Translations under genes and position numbers: made by a program
In this document: positions 23,823-32,643 of the stretch, piece by piece
Numbering within the stretch: position 1 is the stretch's first letter
How the letters are laid out: the number at the start of each line of letters is the position of its first letter
DNA from: Sphingobacterium olei
Lineage (GTDB): Bacteria > Bacteroidota > Bacteroidia > Sphingobacteriales > Sphingobacteriaceae
DNA length: 64,000 nucleotides
Assembly (NCBI RefSeq): GCF_005048855.1
Contig: NZ_SUME01000008.1
Coordinates: 124,001-188,000 of the forward strand
Reading direction: 5' to 3'
Notes under the pieces: generated by a model
What the model saw: the letters and a program-made list of their open reading frames with translations, nothing else
Databases searched by the model: none
What the model was told of the DNA's origin: nothing

Positions 23823-26708
23823 TTATTTCTGAGCGAACGGAAGCAAAAATTCTTGCAGGTTAACATCAGATTCTAGTTTCATTTTTTTACGAAGGCGATA
23901 TCTCGCTACTTCAATAGCCTTAGTCGTGATATGCATCAGCTGCGCCATTTCTTTCGTCGACAAATTCATACGTAAAAGAGCGCAAAGCTTCAACTCATTA
24001 GGCGTTAAATCTGCATATTTTTCTTTCAGATTAGCAAAGAACTTTTCGTTAACGTGGTTAAACCTTATACGAAACTGTTCCCAATCTTCATCTGATCGTT
24101 CGGATGTGCGAATAAGTCGGACCAATTGCCTCAAATTGATAGGATTATCTACCATCTCCTTCTTTTTAATGGCAGAATTTATATTTTCTTTAATCGTAGT
24201 CAGCACCTCACCCCGTTGTACAAGGTGCATAGCCATGCTAGCTAGTTCCCGATTTTTAAAGTCTATCTCCGATTCGAGTTTCTCATTTTTTAGTCTTACG
24301 ACCTCTTTTTCACTACGATCAAGTTCCAGCTGTCGTAGATAAAGTTCCTTGGCATGCTTTTGCTGAAGGTTTCTTTTTTGCCATTTAAAAAGAAGATATA
24401 TAAGTATACATAAGACAACACCGTACACGATGTAACTTACCGTGTTCGCGTACCAGGGTGGATGGATGGTAAATGGAAAATCCTTTATCTCAGATTCATT
24501 TCCAAGACTATTTCTCGACTTAACTTTAAAAATATAGCATCCAGGGGGAAGATTTGTATATTCCTTTTCACTTTTACTATCCCAAGTAGACCAATTCTTG
24601 TCAAAACCTTCTAGAATATAACTGAATTCGATATTTTCCTGCTGCCCGTACAACGTCGTAGAAAAATTAAAGCGAAATGAATTATCAACATGATTTGCTT
24701 CGACATCTTTTATCTCTTTCGTCAAATAACCACCAAACAATAGTACGGCCTTTTTTTCCTGATCCATCAGTTCAACCTGACTAATCAATACATCTGGTTT
24801 ACGAATTTGTTCTTTATACTGTTTAAAATTCAAATGAATTCCACCACGGGTAGCACCCACAAAAACATTCTCCTTATCATATACATATATCGATTCAAAA
24901 CCTCCAAGAATCTTTCCATTCAGTTCTGGAAAATAAACAATACTATAAGTTGAACGATCCGTTGGTTGCATGAAATCCAATACCCCCAGTTTTTTATGGT
25001 TTATAAACCATACATTTCCCTCTCTATCTTCAGTAAGAAATTGAATCTCCATACCTTTCAGATCAGCATAAAATATGGCATAAGGTTTAAAACGATCCGT
25101 TTCCTTATCGTATTCATATATGCCATCAACTGTAGCCGTCACAATTTTATTTTTAATAAAGAAAAGATAATTATATCGATCGGAAGGTAAGCCTTCCTTT
25201 TCTCCGTATGTTTTCTGTTTGACAATACGGCTACCGTCCGAAGAAAGATGACATAAATATACACCACGATAAGGGTGCGATGCCCAAATCGCATGCTGCT
25301 GGCTATCATAGTGGATAAAACGTAACGATTCGTCGAGACCATGTACACCGCCGACGCTTTGAAAACCTTCCTTGTCGAAAGACAGTCGTTGTAACCCGAC
25401 ATACGTACCCGCCAGAATGTGTTTAGAAGGTAATACGCGAGAAAGTGGATTGAACAACCAAGTACCGGTTGTATACATTAGAGACTTTACACCTTTATCC
25501 TGTAACACATATCCTCCGTCTTCATGTGCCATAAGTAGCTGCCCATTTACTTCTTGAAGACCCCATACCTGCCCTTCCGTTCCCTCCACTTTAGTAAATC
25601 GAGCGATAGACGAACTGAGATCCTTTTCAGTCATATCAATAGCACTGACATACAAACCATTAGAAGTTCCTAAATAAAGTTTTTCATGATAAATCCGCAT
25701 AGCATAGCTACTGATCGGGTTTGTCTTACTTGGTTCAATATATTTGATAGAGCTATTTAAAGCAATAAAATCAATTCCATCATCCAATGCTATCCAGAGA
25801 TTTCGATGTCGATCAACAAAAACACTCCGAACATTATTTTTTTGAAGTCCCGCTCCGTACTCGTATTGTCGAATACGTCTACCATTACGATCTATTACCA
25901 TTACCCCAGCGGAGGTAGTCCCCAATATAAACTGACTTTTAGCAGTAGATGTTGCACAATAAATTCGGTCCTTAATGAATATTTCATCCATCCCGGTCAT
26001 CTTAGGGATCATTTCATTACCGACGACATAAAACACACCAAGTTTCAAAGTGCTTACTAATAAGGTATCAGCATGATAAGGCATAATCGCTGTTACTGGG
26101 CTACTTTTTAATTGACTGGTCTTCACCAGTGGTTTCCATACAGTTCCATCATATTGGAACAACCCATGTTCGGCATCCTGTGCAAACAGTTCGTCTTCAA
26201 CTTTTCCCAAAAACTGCCAACTGCTCAAAGGTTTATCTATCGTGATATGGTTGTTTCGATAGTGAAATATCTTTGTATTCGTCCTAAAAAAGACTTCATT
26301 TTTGTGTGTTACTATATCCCAAACATCCGCAAACAACCTTTCTTTGATCGGTATTAGCTCAATCAAAGAATGGTACTTTAATACACCGATACTATCGGCA
26401 GAAAAGTATCCTAATTCGTCTTGCCCTCCCACATAGATACGATTATCGTTGGTTATGGCGACTGCACGGACCACTGTTGGATTAGGAAGAGGATAAAGTT
26501 TCCAATAATGTCCGTTAAATGTCAGTAGTCCTTCATTGTTAGCGAAATACATTATTCCATGACGATCTTGTGCAATATCCCAGTTTTGCATACCCGCTTT
26601 ATACTGAGCGCTATTGTAATTGATGATATGAGGACTTCCAACATGCTGCTGTCCAAAGCAATAACTACAAGAAAAAATAAAGAATAAAATAACGTTAAAA
26701 AGATTCAT
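23823..26708 (-). CDS. Membrane-anchored sensor regulator: beta-propeller, Y_Y_Y domain and LuxR-type HTH, no kinase
   Basis: 961 aa. A signal peptide (1-19) is followed by two-component-regulator propeller repeats (about 30-640, e.g. RSVFVDRHRNLWIALDDGI). A Y_Y_Y domain comes next (about 690-755, with NIEFSYILEGFDKNWSTWDSK), then one membrane helix (YIVYGVVLCILIYLLFKW) and a cytoplasmic coiled coil. The C-terminal LuxR-type helix-turn-helix is LTPNELKLCALLRMNLSTKE followed by TTKAIEVARYRLRKKMKL. There is no histidine kinase, ATPase or receiver, so signal would pass directly across the membrane to the DNA-binding end. The ligand and targets are unknown. It is not adjacent to a polysaccharide locus. 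Confidence 0.88.
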   Translation of the reverse strand: MNLFNVILFFIFSCSYCFGQQHVGSPHIINYNSAQYKAGMQNWDIAQDRHGIMYFANNEGLLTFNGHYWKLYPLPNPTVVRAVAITNDNRIYVGGQDELGYFSADSIGVLKYHSLIELIPIKERLFADVWDIVTHKNEVFFRTNTKIFHYRNNHITIDKPLSSWQFLGKVEDELFAQDAEHGLFQYDGTVWKPLVKTSQLKSSPVTAIMPYHADTLLVSTLKLGVFYVVGNEMIPKMTGMDEIFIKDRIYCATSTAKSQFILGTTSAGVMVIDRNGRRIRQYEYGAGLQKNNVRSVFVDRHRNLWIALDDGIDFIALNSSIKYIEPSKTNPISSYAMRIYHEKLYLGTSNGLYVSAIDMTEKDLSSSIARFTKVEGTEGQVWGLQEVNGQLLMAHEDGGYVLQDKGVKSLMYTTGTWLFNPLSRVLPSKHILAGTYVGLQRLSFDKEGFQSVGGVHGLDESLRFIHYDSQQHAIWASHPYRGVYLCHLSSDGSRIVKQKTYGEKEGLPSDRYNYLFFIKNKIVTATVDGIYEYDKETDRFKPYAIFYADLKGMEIQFLTEDREGNVWFINHKKLGVLDFMQPTDRSTYSIVYFPELNGKILGGFESIYVYDKENVFVGATRGGIHLNFKQYKEQIRKPDVLISQVELMDQEKKAVLLFGGYLTKEIKDVEANHVDNSFRFNFSTTLYGQQENIEFSYILEGFDKNWSTWDSKSEKEYTNLPPGCYIFKVKSRNSLGNESEIKDFPFTIHPPWYANTVSYIVYGVVLCILIYLLFKWQKRNLQQKHAKELYLRQLELDRSEKEVVRLKNEKLESEIDFKNRELASMAMHLVQRGEVLTTIKENINSAIKKKEMVDNPINLRQLVRLIRTSERSDEDWEQFRIRFNHVNEKFFANLKEKYADLTPNELKLCALLRMNLSTKEMAQLMHITTKAIEVARYRLRKKMKLESDVNLQEFLLPFAQK

Positions 26709-26813
26709 AGATGTGGTTACAATGTCTATTGTGTAGAAATATAGGCAAAAATAATTAAATAGACCAGTACCGTATGATACATAGTCTAAACATCAACTAT
26801 TAATATAGTCCAC

Positions 26814-26850
26814 AAAAAAGAGGACTTCCATACCGGAAAATCCTCTTTTT
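26814..26850 (-). terminator. Terminator after the LTxxQ-like gene
   Basis: AAAAAGAGGA and TCCTCTTTTT arms flank a 16-nt centre. The hairpin has T runs on both strands and lies 42 bp after the stop at 26892. Confidence 0.8.
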
Positions 26851-26891
26851 ATACTTGGTCTGCACCAATGTATGAATGCTTGTTTTTATTA

Positions 26892-27260
26892 TTACAATGT
26901 TTCTGCCGGGTGTTCCTCCTCTTTTTTGGCATCACGTTCTTCAATATACTGACCATATAACGGTTTTTGCTCTTCCGTCAATAGTTCGATTATTTTAGCA
27001 TCAGCCGTAGCTGTTAAACCCGCTGCCTGTTCCTTTATCGTATCTGCAGATAAAGTCGTATCAGACTTTAATGTCCATTTCGCTTTTTTATGCTCCACTA
27101 CTATATTGTAGATAGAAGCGCGCTGTTCTTCTGTTAGCGTCAGTTTTTCTGTTAGTGTTTCTACCGTTTCTTTCGCTTTTTCTTCAGGAGTTCCTTCTTG
27201 AGCAAATGTTAACGTCAACGCGAATAGAAAACTCAATCCTGTTAAAATTATTTTTTTCAT
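26892..27260 (-). CDS. Secreted small helical protein with LTxEQ-type motifs (Spy/CpxP-like)
   Basis: Signal peptide MKKIILTGLSFLFALTLTFAQ, then an acidic helical protein of about 100 residues with LTEKLTLTEEQRASIYNIV and IIELLTEEQKPLYGQYIEE. The repeated LT-x-E-Q words resemble the LTxxQ motif of Spy/CpxP periplasmic stress proteins, and such short secreted proteins are common in Bacteroidota. A periplasmic chaperone-like role is an inference. It is monocistronic, with a terminator downstream and 183 bp of A/T-rich DNA upstream. Confidence 0.75.
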   Translation of the reverse strand: MKKIILTGLSFLFALTLTFAQEGTPEEKAKETVETLTEKLTLTEEQRASIYNIVVEHKKAKWTLKSDTTLSADTIKEQAAGLTATADAKIIELLTEEQKPLYGQYIEERDAKKEEEHPAETL

Positions 27261-27443
27261 AGCTGTAATGTTTAGTTTTAAAATATATCTTATTTAACTG
27301 TTATAAGATATATAACAGCTCGAACTTTAAAATGTCGATAGAAATGTAGCATACCTGTTACAATTTAACATCATTTAACAGTTGTTACATTTCATAAAGA
27401 TATTATCTATCAACATATTAAAATTATTATAACCTCAGCTACT

Positions 27444-28322
27444 TTAGAATTTAGCTGCAAAATCCTTTGCAAATTCTTCCAATTTTATCTGCCCAGTTAC
27501 TTGAGAAGCGTACTGTATGAAATCAGATTGGATCTTTCCGGTACGAATACCTGTTCCCATTTCCGTATACAAATTTGCAATTTCCGCTGGCACCCCAGCC
27601 TGTGTCATTCCTTGCAATGACTGTTCATCTGTAAATTCTACCCACGGCAACGTCGGTTTACCGATAGCCGTACCTAGTACTTCAGCGACATCTGCAGCAG
27701 AACGTACATCACTTATCACATAACGGATTTCATTTCCTTCCGGTACACGTTGCAATTCTTCCGCTGCCGCCGTCGCAATATCATCTGGATGAACAAATGG
27801 AACGATAGTTTCCGCAGGATAGTTAGCGCCTATAGCATTCATTCCCTTAATTACCGGGATATCATTGTACAGATTAGTGTAGAAATAACCTGCGCGCAAG
27901 AACGTAAAGGCGATCCCTTCGAGATCTTTATAAATCTGCTCAATATGATATAATCCTTCAATCGGTCCATTTCCGTTTGGAAGATCGGCACCAATACTAC
28001 TCAACATCACCACACGTTTCACACCTGCCACTTGAAATGCAGTTGCAAATGCTTTACCGGCCTTTGTCGTATTTGCAATCACATTTTCTCCGCCCAAATT
28101 TGGTGGTGTCATCGCGAAAACCGCATCGCTGCCAGAAAATGCTTCCGTCAGAAAATGTGCATCAGATACCGATCCAACAGCTGCTTTCGCACCTAACGCT
28201 TCTATTTCTATTGTTCTGTTTTCGTTACTCGTTATAACGATTACCTCATGTCCTGCTTTCACTAGATTTCTGGTAAGCGAACTTCCGATATTCCCTAAGG
28301 AACCTGTAATTGTAATTTGCAT
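27444..28322 (-). CDS. NmrA-like NAD(P)-binding oxidoreductase
   Basis: 292 aa atypical short-chain dehydrogenase fold. The Rossmann motif is ITITGSLGNIGSSLTRNL (GxxGxxG near residues 7-13), followed by the NmrA-type VKRVVMLSSIGAD and FLRAGYFYTNL segments. Relatives are NADPH sensors or azo/quinone reductases of the QOR2 type. It diverges from an HxlR-family regulator with 80 bp between them. That is the usual arrangement for HxlR-controlled quinone or electrophile detoxification genes, supporting a redox-stress role. An operator-like dyad overlaps its predicted promoter. Confidence 0.88.
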   Translation of the reverse strand: MQITITGSLGNIGSSLTRNLVKAGHEVIVITSNENRTIEIEALGAKAAVGSVSDAHFLTEAFSGSDAVFAMTPPNLGGENVIANTTKAGKAFATAFQVAGVKRVVMLSSIGADLPNGNGPIEGLYHIEQIYKDLEGIAFTFLRAGYFYTNLYNDIPVIKGMNAIGANYPAETIVPFVHPDDIATAAAEELQRVPEGNEIRYVISDVRSAADVAEVLGTAIGKPTLPWVEFTDEQSLQGMTQAGVPAEIANLYTEMGTGIRTGKIQSDFIQYASQVTGQIKLEEFAKDFAAKF

Positions 28323-28348
28323 ATCTTTTATTTTTTAGTTTCCGACAA

Positions 28349-28387
28349 CAAAGGTATATTTGCACTTACTTATATACAAGTACTTAC
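28349..28387 (-). promoter_or_regulatory. NmrA promoter overlapped by a candidate HxlR operator
   Basis: On the minus strand CTTG (plus 28377-28380), 20 nt and TACCTTTG (28349-28356) form a good promoter. Its spacer and -33 element are covered by the dyad TACTT-ATATAC-AAGTA (28367-28382). ACTTAC also occurs as direct repeats at 28364-28369 and 28382-28387. The position suits repression by the divergent HxlR protein. Confidence 0.5.
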
Positions 28388-28402
28388 CCTTTAGTATGTA
28401 TT

Positions 28403-28777
28403 ATGACAGCGGTTAAAGAGAATTCGACTATACAAGAAAACAAACAATATGCATTGGAACAATGCCCGGTAACTTACGTGATGGAAAAGATCGGGGGGTA
28501 CTGGAAACCCATTATACTCTATCACCTGTCCAGCGGAGCCAAGCGTTATAGCGAAGTGAAGCGGGCTATACCAGCCATTACAGAAAAAGTATTGATTCAG
28601 CAGCTTAAACAGCTCCAAACTGACAATTTATTGATACGTGAAGCTAAGCCCGTCGTCCCTCCTCACGTTACCTATAAGCTCAGTCAATCTGGTGAAAGAC
28701 TTATGCCTGTTATCGCAGCAATGGCTACCTGGGCGATAAATGAACAAGAAAGTGATCTATCAAAGTTTGAAGAATGA
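28403..28777 (+). CDS. HxlR-family winged-helix transcriptional regulator
   Basis: 124 aa MarR/HxlR-type regulator with the family opening CPVTYVMEKIGGYWKPIILYHL. The recognition region is RYSEVKRAIPAITEKVLIQQLKQL and the wing is HVTYKLSQSGERLMPVI. HxlR proteins bind as dimers and respond to aldehydes, quinones or thiol-reactive compounds; the Cys in the opening block is the conserved candidate sensor. It is divergent from the NmrA gene and overlaps the next gene by 4 bp (ATGA), so both are translated together. Confidence 0.93.
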   Translation: MTAVKENSTIQENKQYALEQCPVTYVMEKIGGYWKPIILYHLSSGAKRYSEVKRAIPAITEKVLIQQLKQLQTDNLLIREAKPVVPPHVTYKLSQSGERLMPVIAAMATWAINEQESDLSKFEE

Positions 28778-29286
28778 GCAAAACGGTTTATGTAAGTGAT
28801 CTTATGCAGCAGGACTACATCTATTATTTAAGCTGTCCAATGGGTGAACAATTTGACCCTCAATTTACCCCCGACCTCACACCTTCGGAGATGTTGGAAT
28901 TGGGTGTATTTGGAGGCCGTTATTTAAGGGATTGCCAAAATGAGTTTCCTGCGGCTTGGTTTGCGAAAGCTAAACTATATAAAGGGGATAAAGGATCCGG
29001 AGATCCTCATCTTAATTTTTTCGGTATCCATGCTTCGCAGCCCTTATCGATTTGGAAATCAAAAGGCTGGATCCACCCACAAGATCCGCGCGGTTGGTTC
29101 CAATGGTATTGCCGCTACTATATGGGGCGACGTAGTGAAGACGACCAGAGACAAATAAAACGTTGGAAGGCTATGAAAAGACATGTCTCTCAAGTTGTAA
29201 ATAATTGTTGCTTCGGAGATCTTTCCTGCCGTAAAAGACAAAGACAGGCACTCCTGCACTGGGCTTACGATAGTATTAATATGTAA
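28774..29286 (+). CDS. Conserved-type protein of unknown function translationally coupled to the HxlR regulator (170 aa)
   Basis: Soluble, basic, very aromatic protein with a striking invariant-looking core. Its segments are LTPSEMLELGVFGGRYLRDC, LNFFGIHASQPLSIWKSKGW, IHPQDPRGWFQWYCRYYMGR and, near the end, CCFGDLSCRKRQRQALLHWA. I recall similar proteins annotated only as hypothetical. The dense Trp/Tyr/Arg content and Cys pairs suggest a nucleic-acid or cofactor binding fold, but this is speculation. Its ATG lies inside the HxlR stop (4-bp overlap). Confidence 0.8.
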   Translation: MSKTVYVSDLMQQDYIYYLSCPMGEQFDPQFTPDLTPSEMLELGVFGGRYLRDCQNEFPAAWFAKAKLYKGDKGSGDPHLNFFGIHASQPLSIWKSKGWIHPQDPRGWFQWYCRYYMGRRSEDDQRQIKRWKAMKRHVSQVVNNCCFGDLSCRKRQRQALLHWAYDSINM

Positions 29287-29298
29287 TCCCTACAAAAT

Positions 29299-29508
29299 TT
29301 AGTACTGTATATACTTCGCATGTAAAATCCGTTGAATGACACACCATTCTTGATATTCTGCCTCATTCCAAACCGTACGGAATTTATTCAACAGTTCAAA
29401 CGAGTATTTTCGAAGTGCATCTAGATCTTGTGCAAGCGATTCAATATGCGGATACGCATAATTTGTATCTTCTCTTTGTGTCGTGAATTGTATTGCCATT
29501 ACTATCAA
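29299..29508 (-). CDS. Small protein of unknown function (69 aa)
   Basis: Helical, slightly acidic protein. The internal Met at residue 4 (MAIQFTTQRED) is an equally likely start. The later part reads LAQDLDALRKYSFELLNKF and WNEAEYQEWCVIQRILHAKY. No family recognised. It is convergent with the 170-aa gene (12-bp gap) and marks the end of the low-GC left half. The 265 bases 29509-29773 hold no gene, only an A/T-rich stretch turning GC-richer toward the GH3 gene. Confidence 0.6.
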   Translation of the reverse strand: MIVMAIQFTTQREDTNYAYPHIESLAQDLDALRKYSFELLNKFRTVWNEAEYQEWCVIQRILHAKYIQY

Positions 29509-29773
29509 TTAACTACATCAAAGTTAACAAGTTACAAACGAATTAACATTTAATTTTGATTAAATAATCATTAAATTTTAAGCACAGCATAACTTATCAT
29601 CTTTATCTTTTAACAGTTACGAAAATGCCGATAAAGTTTTTATGTTCAGAAGTATTATACACATGCCGGTCTAACTACCACTGTTTATCTGCGCCTCTAT
29701 GGAAATGACACCGGCAGAAATACGGGCTTATCAGAGTCCAGCTTACGATTAATCCAATGCGCTCTCCTAACCG

Positions 29774-32440
29774 CTACTCGATCACAATATCTATTTTCTT
29801 CAATCCTGCATCCAGCGAAGTACCGCCATACATCACGGTATAGTTGCCCGGTTTAAATACAAGATCATCCGCTCGCTCGTCGTAAAAACAAAAAGCATCG
29901 GCTTCAATGGCAAGCTCGACAACTTTGTGTTCCTGCGCCTTCATAGAAATCCGTTTAAAAGCTCGGAGTGACTTTACCGGCGCTAACGGGTCGTTATTTC
30001 TTTTTATATAGACTTGTATCACCTCTTCCCCATCCCTACTTGAGGTATTGACGAGCGGTATGGCCAGCCGTAAACCTTTCTTGCCATCAATTGGTGTATC
30101 ACCGATACGGACATTTCCATAAGAATAGGTAGTGTAGCTTAATCCATGACCAAAGGCATATAATGGGGCTTCGGTCATATACCGATACGTGCGTCCCTTC
30201 ATATCGTAATTTTCAAACCCCTGTCTCAACGTATCGCCTGTCTGGGTTAAACCATTATCTAACTGTGCTAGCGACTTATAAAAAGTAACTGGCAATCGAC
30301 CTGCCGGATTATAATCCCCAAATAGCACATCTGCTACCGCCGTACCAGCTTCTTCACCTCCATACCATCCACAAAGCAATGCATCATAGTTTTGCTCATC
30401 TTGCTCAAGTGCGAGCGAGCTACCCGTACACAAAACAAATGTAACCGGTCTTCCCGTCTTACGTAGCGCTGCTAACAGTTCGCGTTGTACATTCGGCAAC
30501 TCGATCGAGGTACGATCGCCCCCTTTGAAACCTTCCGCATTCACGAACATTTCTTCGCCTTCCAACTGCGGAGATAAGCCTCCTACATATACGATGGCAT
30601 CCACATGCTTTAATCTTCCGGTCAGTTCCGTAAAATCAGCCTTTTCTTTTTTGTAGACAGACAGACCAATAATATTAATTTTTCCCTGTTGGCGATGCTC
30701 CATAACGATTGGGTAGTGTTTATCTTTTTCTACATTTACAGCATACTCTTCACCTTGTAACGCGGTTCTGCCCGTACGATTGGCAATTTCTTTTCCGGCA
30801 AATGTCAACACATAACCGTCGTACGCGTTCGCCTTAAATACGACTTCGCCCGTATACGGTGCCACAAATATCCCCGAGATACGTGTAGAAGTATTTTCCA
30901 TATTGACACCCTGAGCCAAGGCAGTTCCTCCACGATTGCTATACTCGATACCCAAACCATTTATCAATGTGTTCGCAGGCTTCCCATCAAATGAATTATT
31001 GTTATAAAACTCAACTTTCAGTCCCTTTTTTCCATTTTTTTCAGTGAGTAGGGCATCATAAAGCGAATTTCTGACCCAAGGATCCACCAAATCACTTCCC
31101 TTTTCATATAAAATTTCAGCATTTGGAATTTTCTGCCGTATACCCTCCAGAATGGTAACCGTGGAAGTCGGAGTTCCATTATAATTACCCCACAACATTA
31201 TACTGTCCGCCGCATTTGCACCCACCACAGCGATTCTTTTTATGTCCTTACGCAGCGGCAACGTATTACCTTCATTTTTTAGTAAGGTTATGGACTGGCG
31301 TGCTACTTCCAGTGCCTGTTCGCGATGTTTTTTTGAAGCCACGATGCTATAGGGCAGTTTACTCCATGGCAGGCGATCTTCCGGGTCAAACATACCCAGT
31401 TCAAACCAACCTCTCAAGACCCTTCTCAACGATACATTAATCTGCTCTTCGGTAATTAGTCCTTGTTTCACCGACGCGATGAGGTGTTCGTAAGAACTAC
31501 CACATTCTAGATCCGTTGAAGTCAAGACCGCATCTGCAACAGCCGCCTCCGGTGTATCATGCGACTCATGATGCCCCTTCTGGTAGAAATCATTTATCGC
31601 CCAGCAATCCGATACCACCATCCCTTCGAATCCCCAACGATTGCGTAAGATATCCATCATCAACGCGTCACTTCCGCAGCAAGGCTGTCCGTCGTACGCA
31701 TTGTAAGCGCACATCACCTCACGTACATTTCCCTCTTGCACCAATGCCTTAAATGCTGGTAGATAAGTTTCCCACAGGTCACGACCAGACACCACCGCAT
31801 TGTACGAATGTCTATTCCATTCGGGGCCACTATGTACTGCAAAATGTTTAGCGCAAGCATGTGCTTTAAAATAATCTGGATTATCACCTTGCAATCCTTG
31901 AACTGCTGCCAAGCCTAATCTGGTTGTCAAGTGTGGATCCTCTCCATACGTTTCCTGCCCTCGACCCCATCTCGGATCACGGAAAATATTGATATTTGGC
32001 GTCCAGAATGACAAACCATAATATCTACCTCTTTCACCCTGTCGAACAGCTTCATTGTATTTGGCTCTTGCTTCATCCGAAATGATCTCAAACGTTTTGA
32101 GGTGATTTTCTGCATTCCACGTTGCCGCCATTCCAATTGCCTGCGGAAACACTGTTGCCTTTCCTGCCCGAGCTACACCATGCAACGCTTCATTCCACCA
32201 GTCGTAGGCCGGAATACCAAGACGCTCCACCGGTTTGGAACTGTTCATCATTAAACCAATCTTTTCTTCAAGCGTTAGTAAACCGATTAAATTGTCAATC
32301 CGTTGCTCAATAGGCAAATCTGGATTACGAAAGAGAAACTCATCATTCCCATCACTCTTCCATGAGCTAAATGCCAGTAAGGCGAAGGCCAGTAAAAACA
32401 CAGCTTTTATTTTGTTTTTCATCTGTATAAAATTTTTCAA
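29774..32440 (-). CDS. GH3 beta-xylosidase/beta-glucosidase with inserted PA14 domain
   Basis: 888 aa exported glycoside hydrolase; the signal peptide is at 7-26, so Met7 may be the true start. The (beta/alpha)8 domain has KHFAVHSGPEWNRH and the nucleophile segment GMVVSDCWAI (Asp278). The SDC form is usual in the xylosidase-like branch. The C-terminal alpha/beta sandwich contains a PA14-like insertion at about 465-620 (VEFYNNNSFDGKPANTL, GEVVFKANAYDGYVLTFAGK). A fibronectin-III-like end (GEEVIQVYIKR) closes the chain. It removes terminal xylose or glucose from oligosaccharides in the periplasm. It is the last gene of the left PUL arm, 203 bp after the GH43 gene. Confidence 0.92.
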   Translation of the reverse strand: MKNFIQMKNKIKAVFLLAFALLAFSSWKSDGNDEFLFRNPDLPIEQRIDNLIGLLTLEEKIGLMMNSSKPVERLGIPAYDWWNEALHGVARAGKATVFPQAIGMAATWNAENHLKTFEIISDEARAKYNEAVRQGERGRYYGLSFWTPNINIFRDPRWGRGQETYGEDPHLTTRLGLAAVQGLQGDNPDYFKAHACAKHFAVHSGPEWNRHSYNAVVSGRDLWETYLPAFKALVQEGNVREVMCAYNAYDGQPCCGSDALMMDILRNRWGFEGMVVSDCWAINDFYQKGHHESHDTPEAAVADAVLTSTDLECGSSYEHLIASVKQGLITEEQINVSLRRVLRGWFELGMFDPEDRLPWSKLPYSIVASKKHREQALEVARQSITLLKNEGNTLPLRKDIKRIAVVGANAADSIMLWGNYNGTPTSTVTILEGIRQKIPNAEILYEKGSDLVDPWVRNSLYDALLTEKNGKKGLKVEFYNNNSFDGKPANTLINGLGIEYSNRGGTALAQGVNMENTSTRISGIFVAPYTGEVVFKANAYDGYVLTFAGKEIANRTGRTALQGEEYAVNVEKDKHYPIVMEHRQQGKINIIGLSVYKKEKADFTELTGRLKHVDAIVYVGGLSPQLEGEEMFVNAEGFKGGDRTSIELPNVQRELLAALRKTGRPVTFVLCTGSSLALEQDEQNYDALLCGWYGGEEAGTAVADVLFGDYNPAGRLPVTFYKSLAQLDNGLTQTGDTLRQGFENYDMKGRTYRYMTEAPLYAFGHGLSYTTYSYGNVRIGDTPIDGKKGLRLAIPLVNTSSRDGEEVIQVYIKRNNDPLAPVKSLRAFKRISMKAQEHKVVELAIEADAFCFYDERADDLVFKPGNYTVMYGGTSLDAGLKKIDIVIE

Positions 32441-32542
32441 TGGTGATGAAGCTATCAGATGTATTCATCCCCTTTCATGGTTTATTCATTGAATGTTTGT
32501 CTTTCATTGGTATTATTCATCACTTGTTCGCTTTTTAAGGCA

Positions 32543-32586
32543 TTCATGAAATCGCTTCGCTAAGTTCATGAGCTCACTACGTTCGG
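32543..32586. repeat. Two tandem units of the 22-bp interspersed repeat (copy B)
   Basis: Unit 32543-32564 differs from unit 14758-14779 at a single position, and unit 32565-32586 shares the TTCATGAGC start of unit 14738-14757. The order of the two unit types is swapped relative to copy A. It lies in the 203-bp gap between the GH3 and GH43 genes. Confidence 0.7.
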
Positions 32587-32643
32587 TTTGAATAAATCAT
32601 GATGGTTTCATATTGATTAGCTTTTTTATATTACTTGTATTGG

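Noticed and set aside
23823..26708. Hybrid two-component kinase
   Set aside because: The propeller and Y_Y_Y input suggested it, but no HisKA, ATPase or receiver motif is present; the C-terminus is a LuxR HTH.
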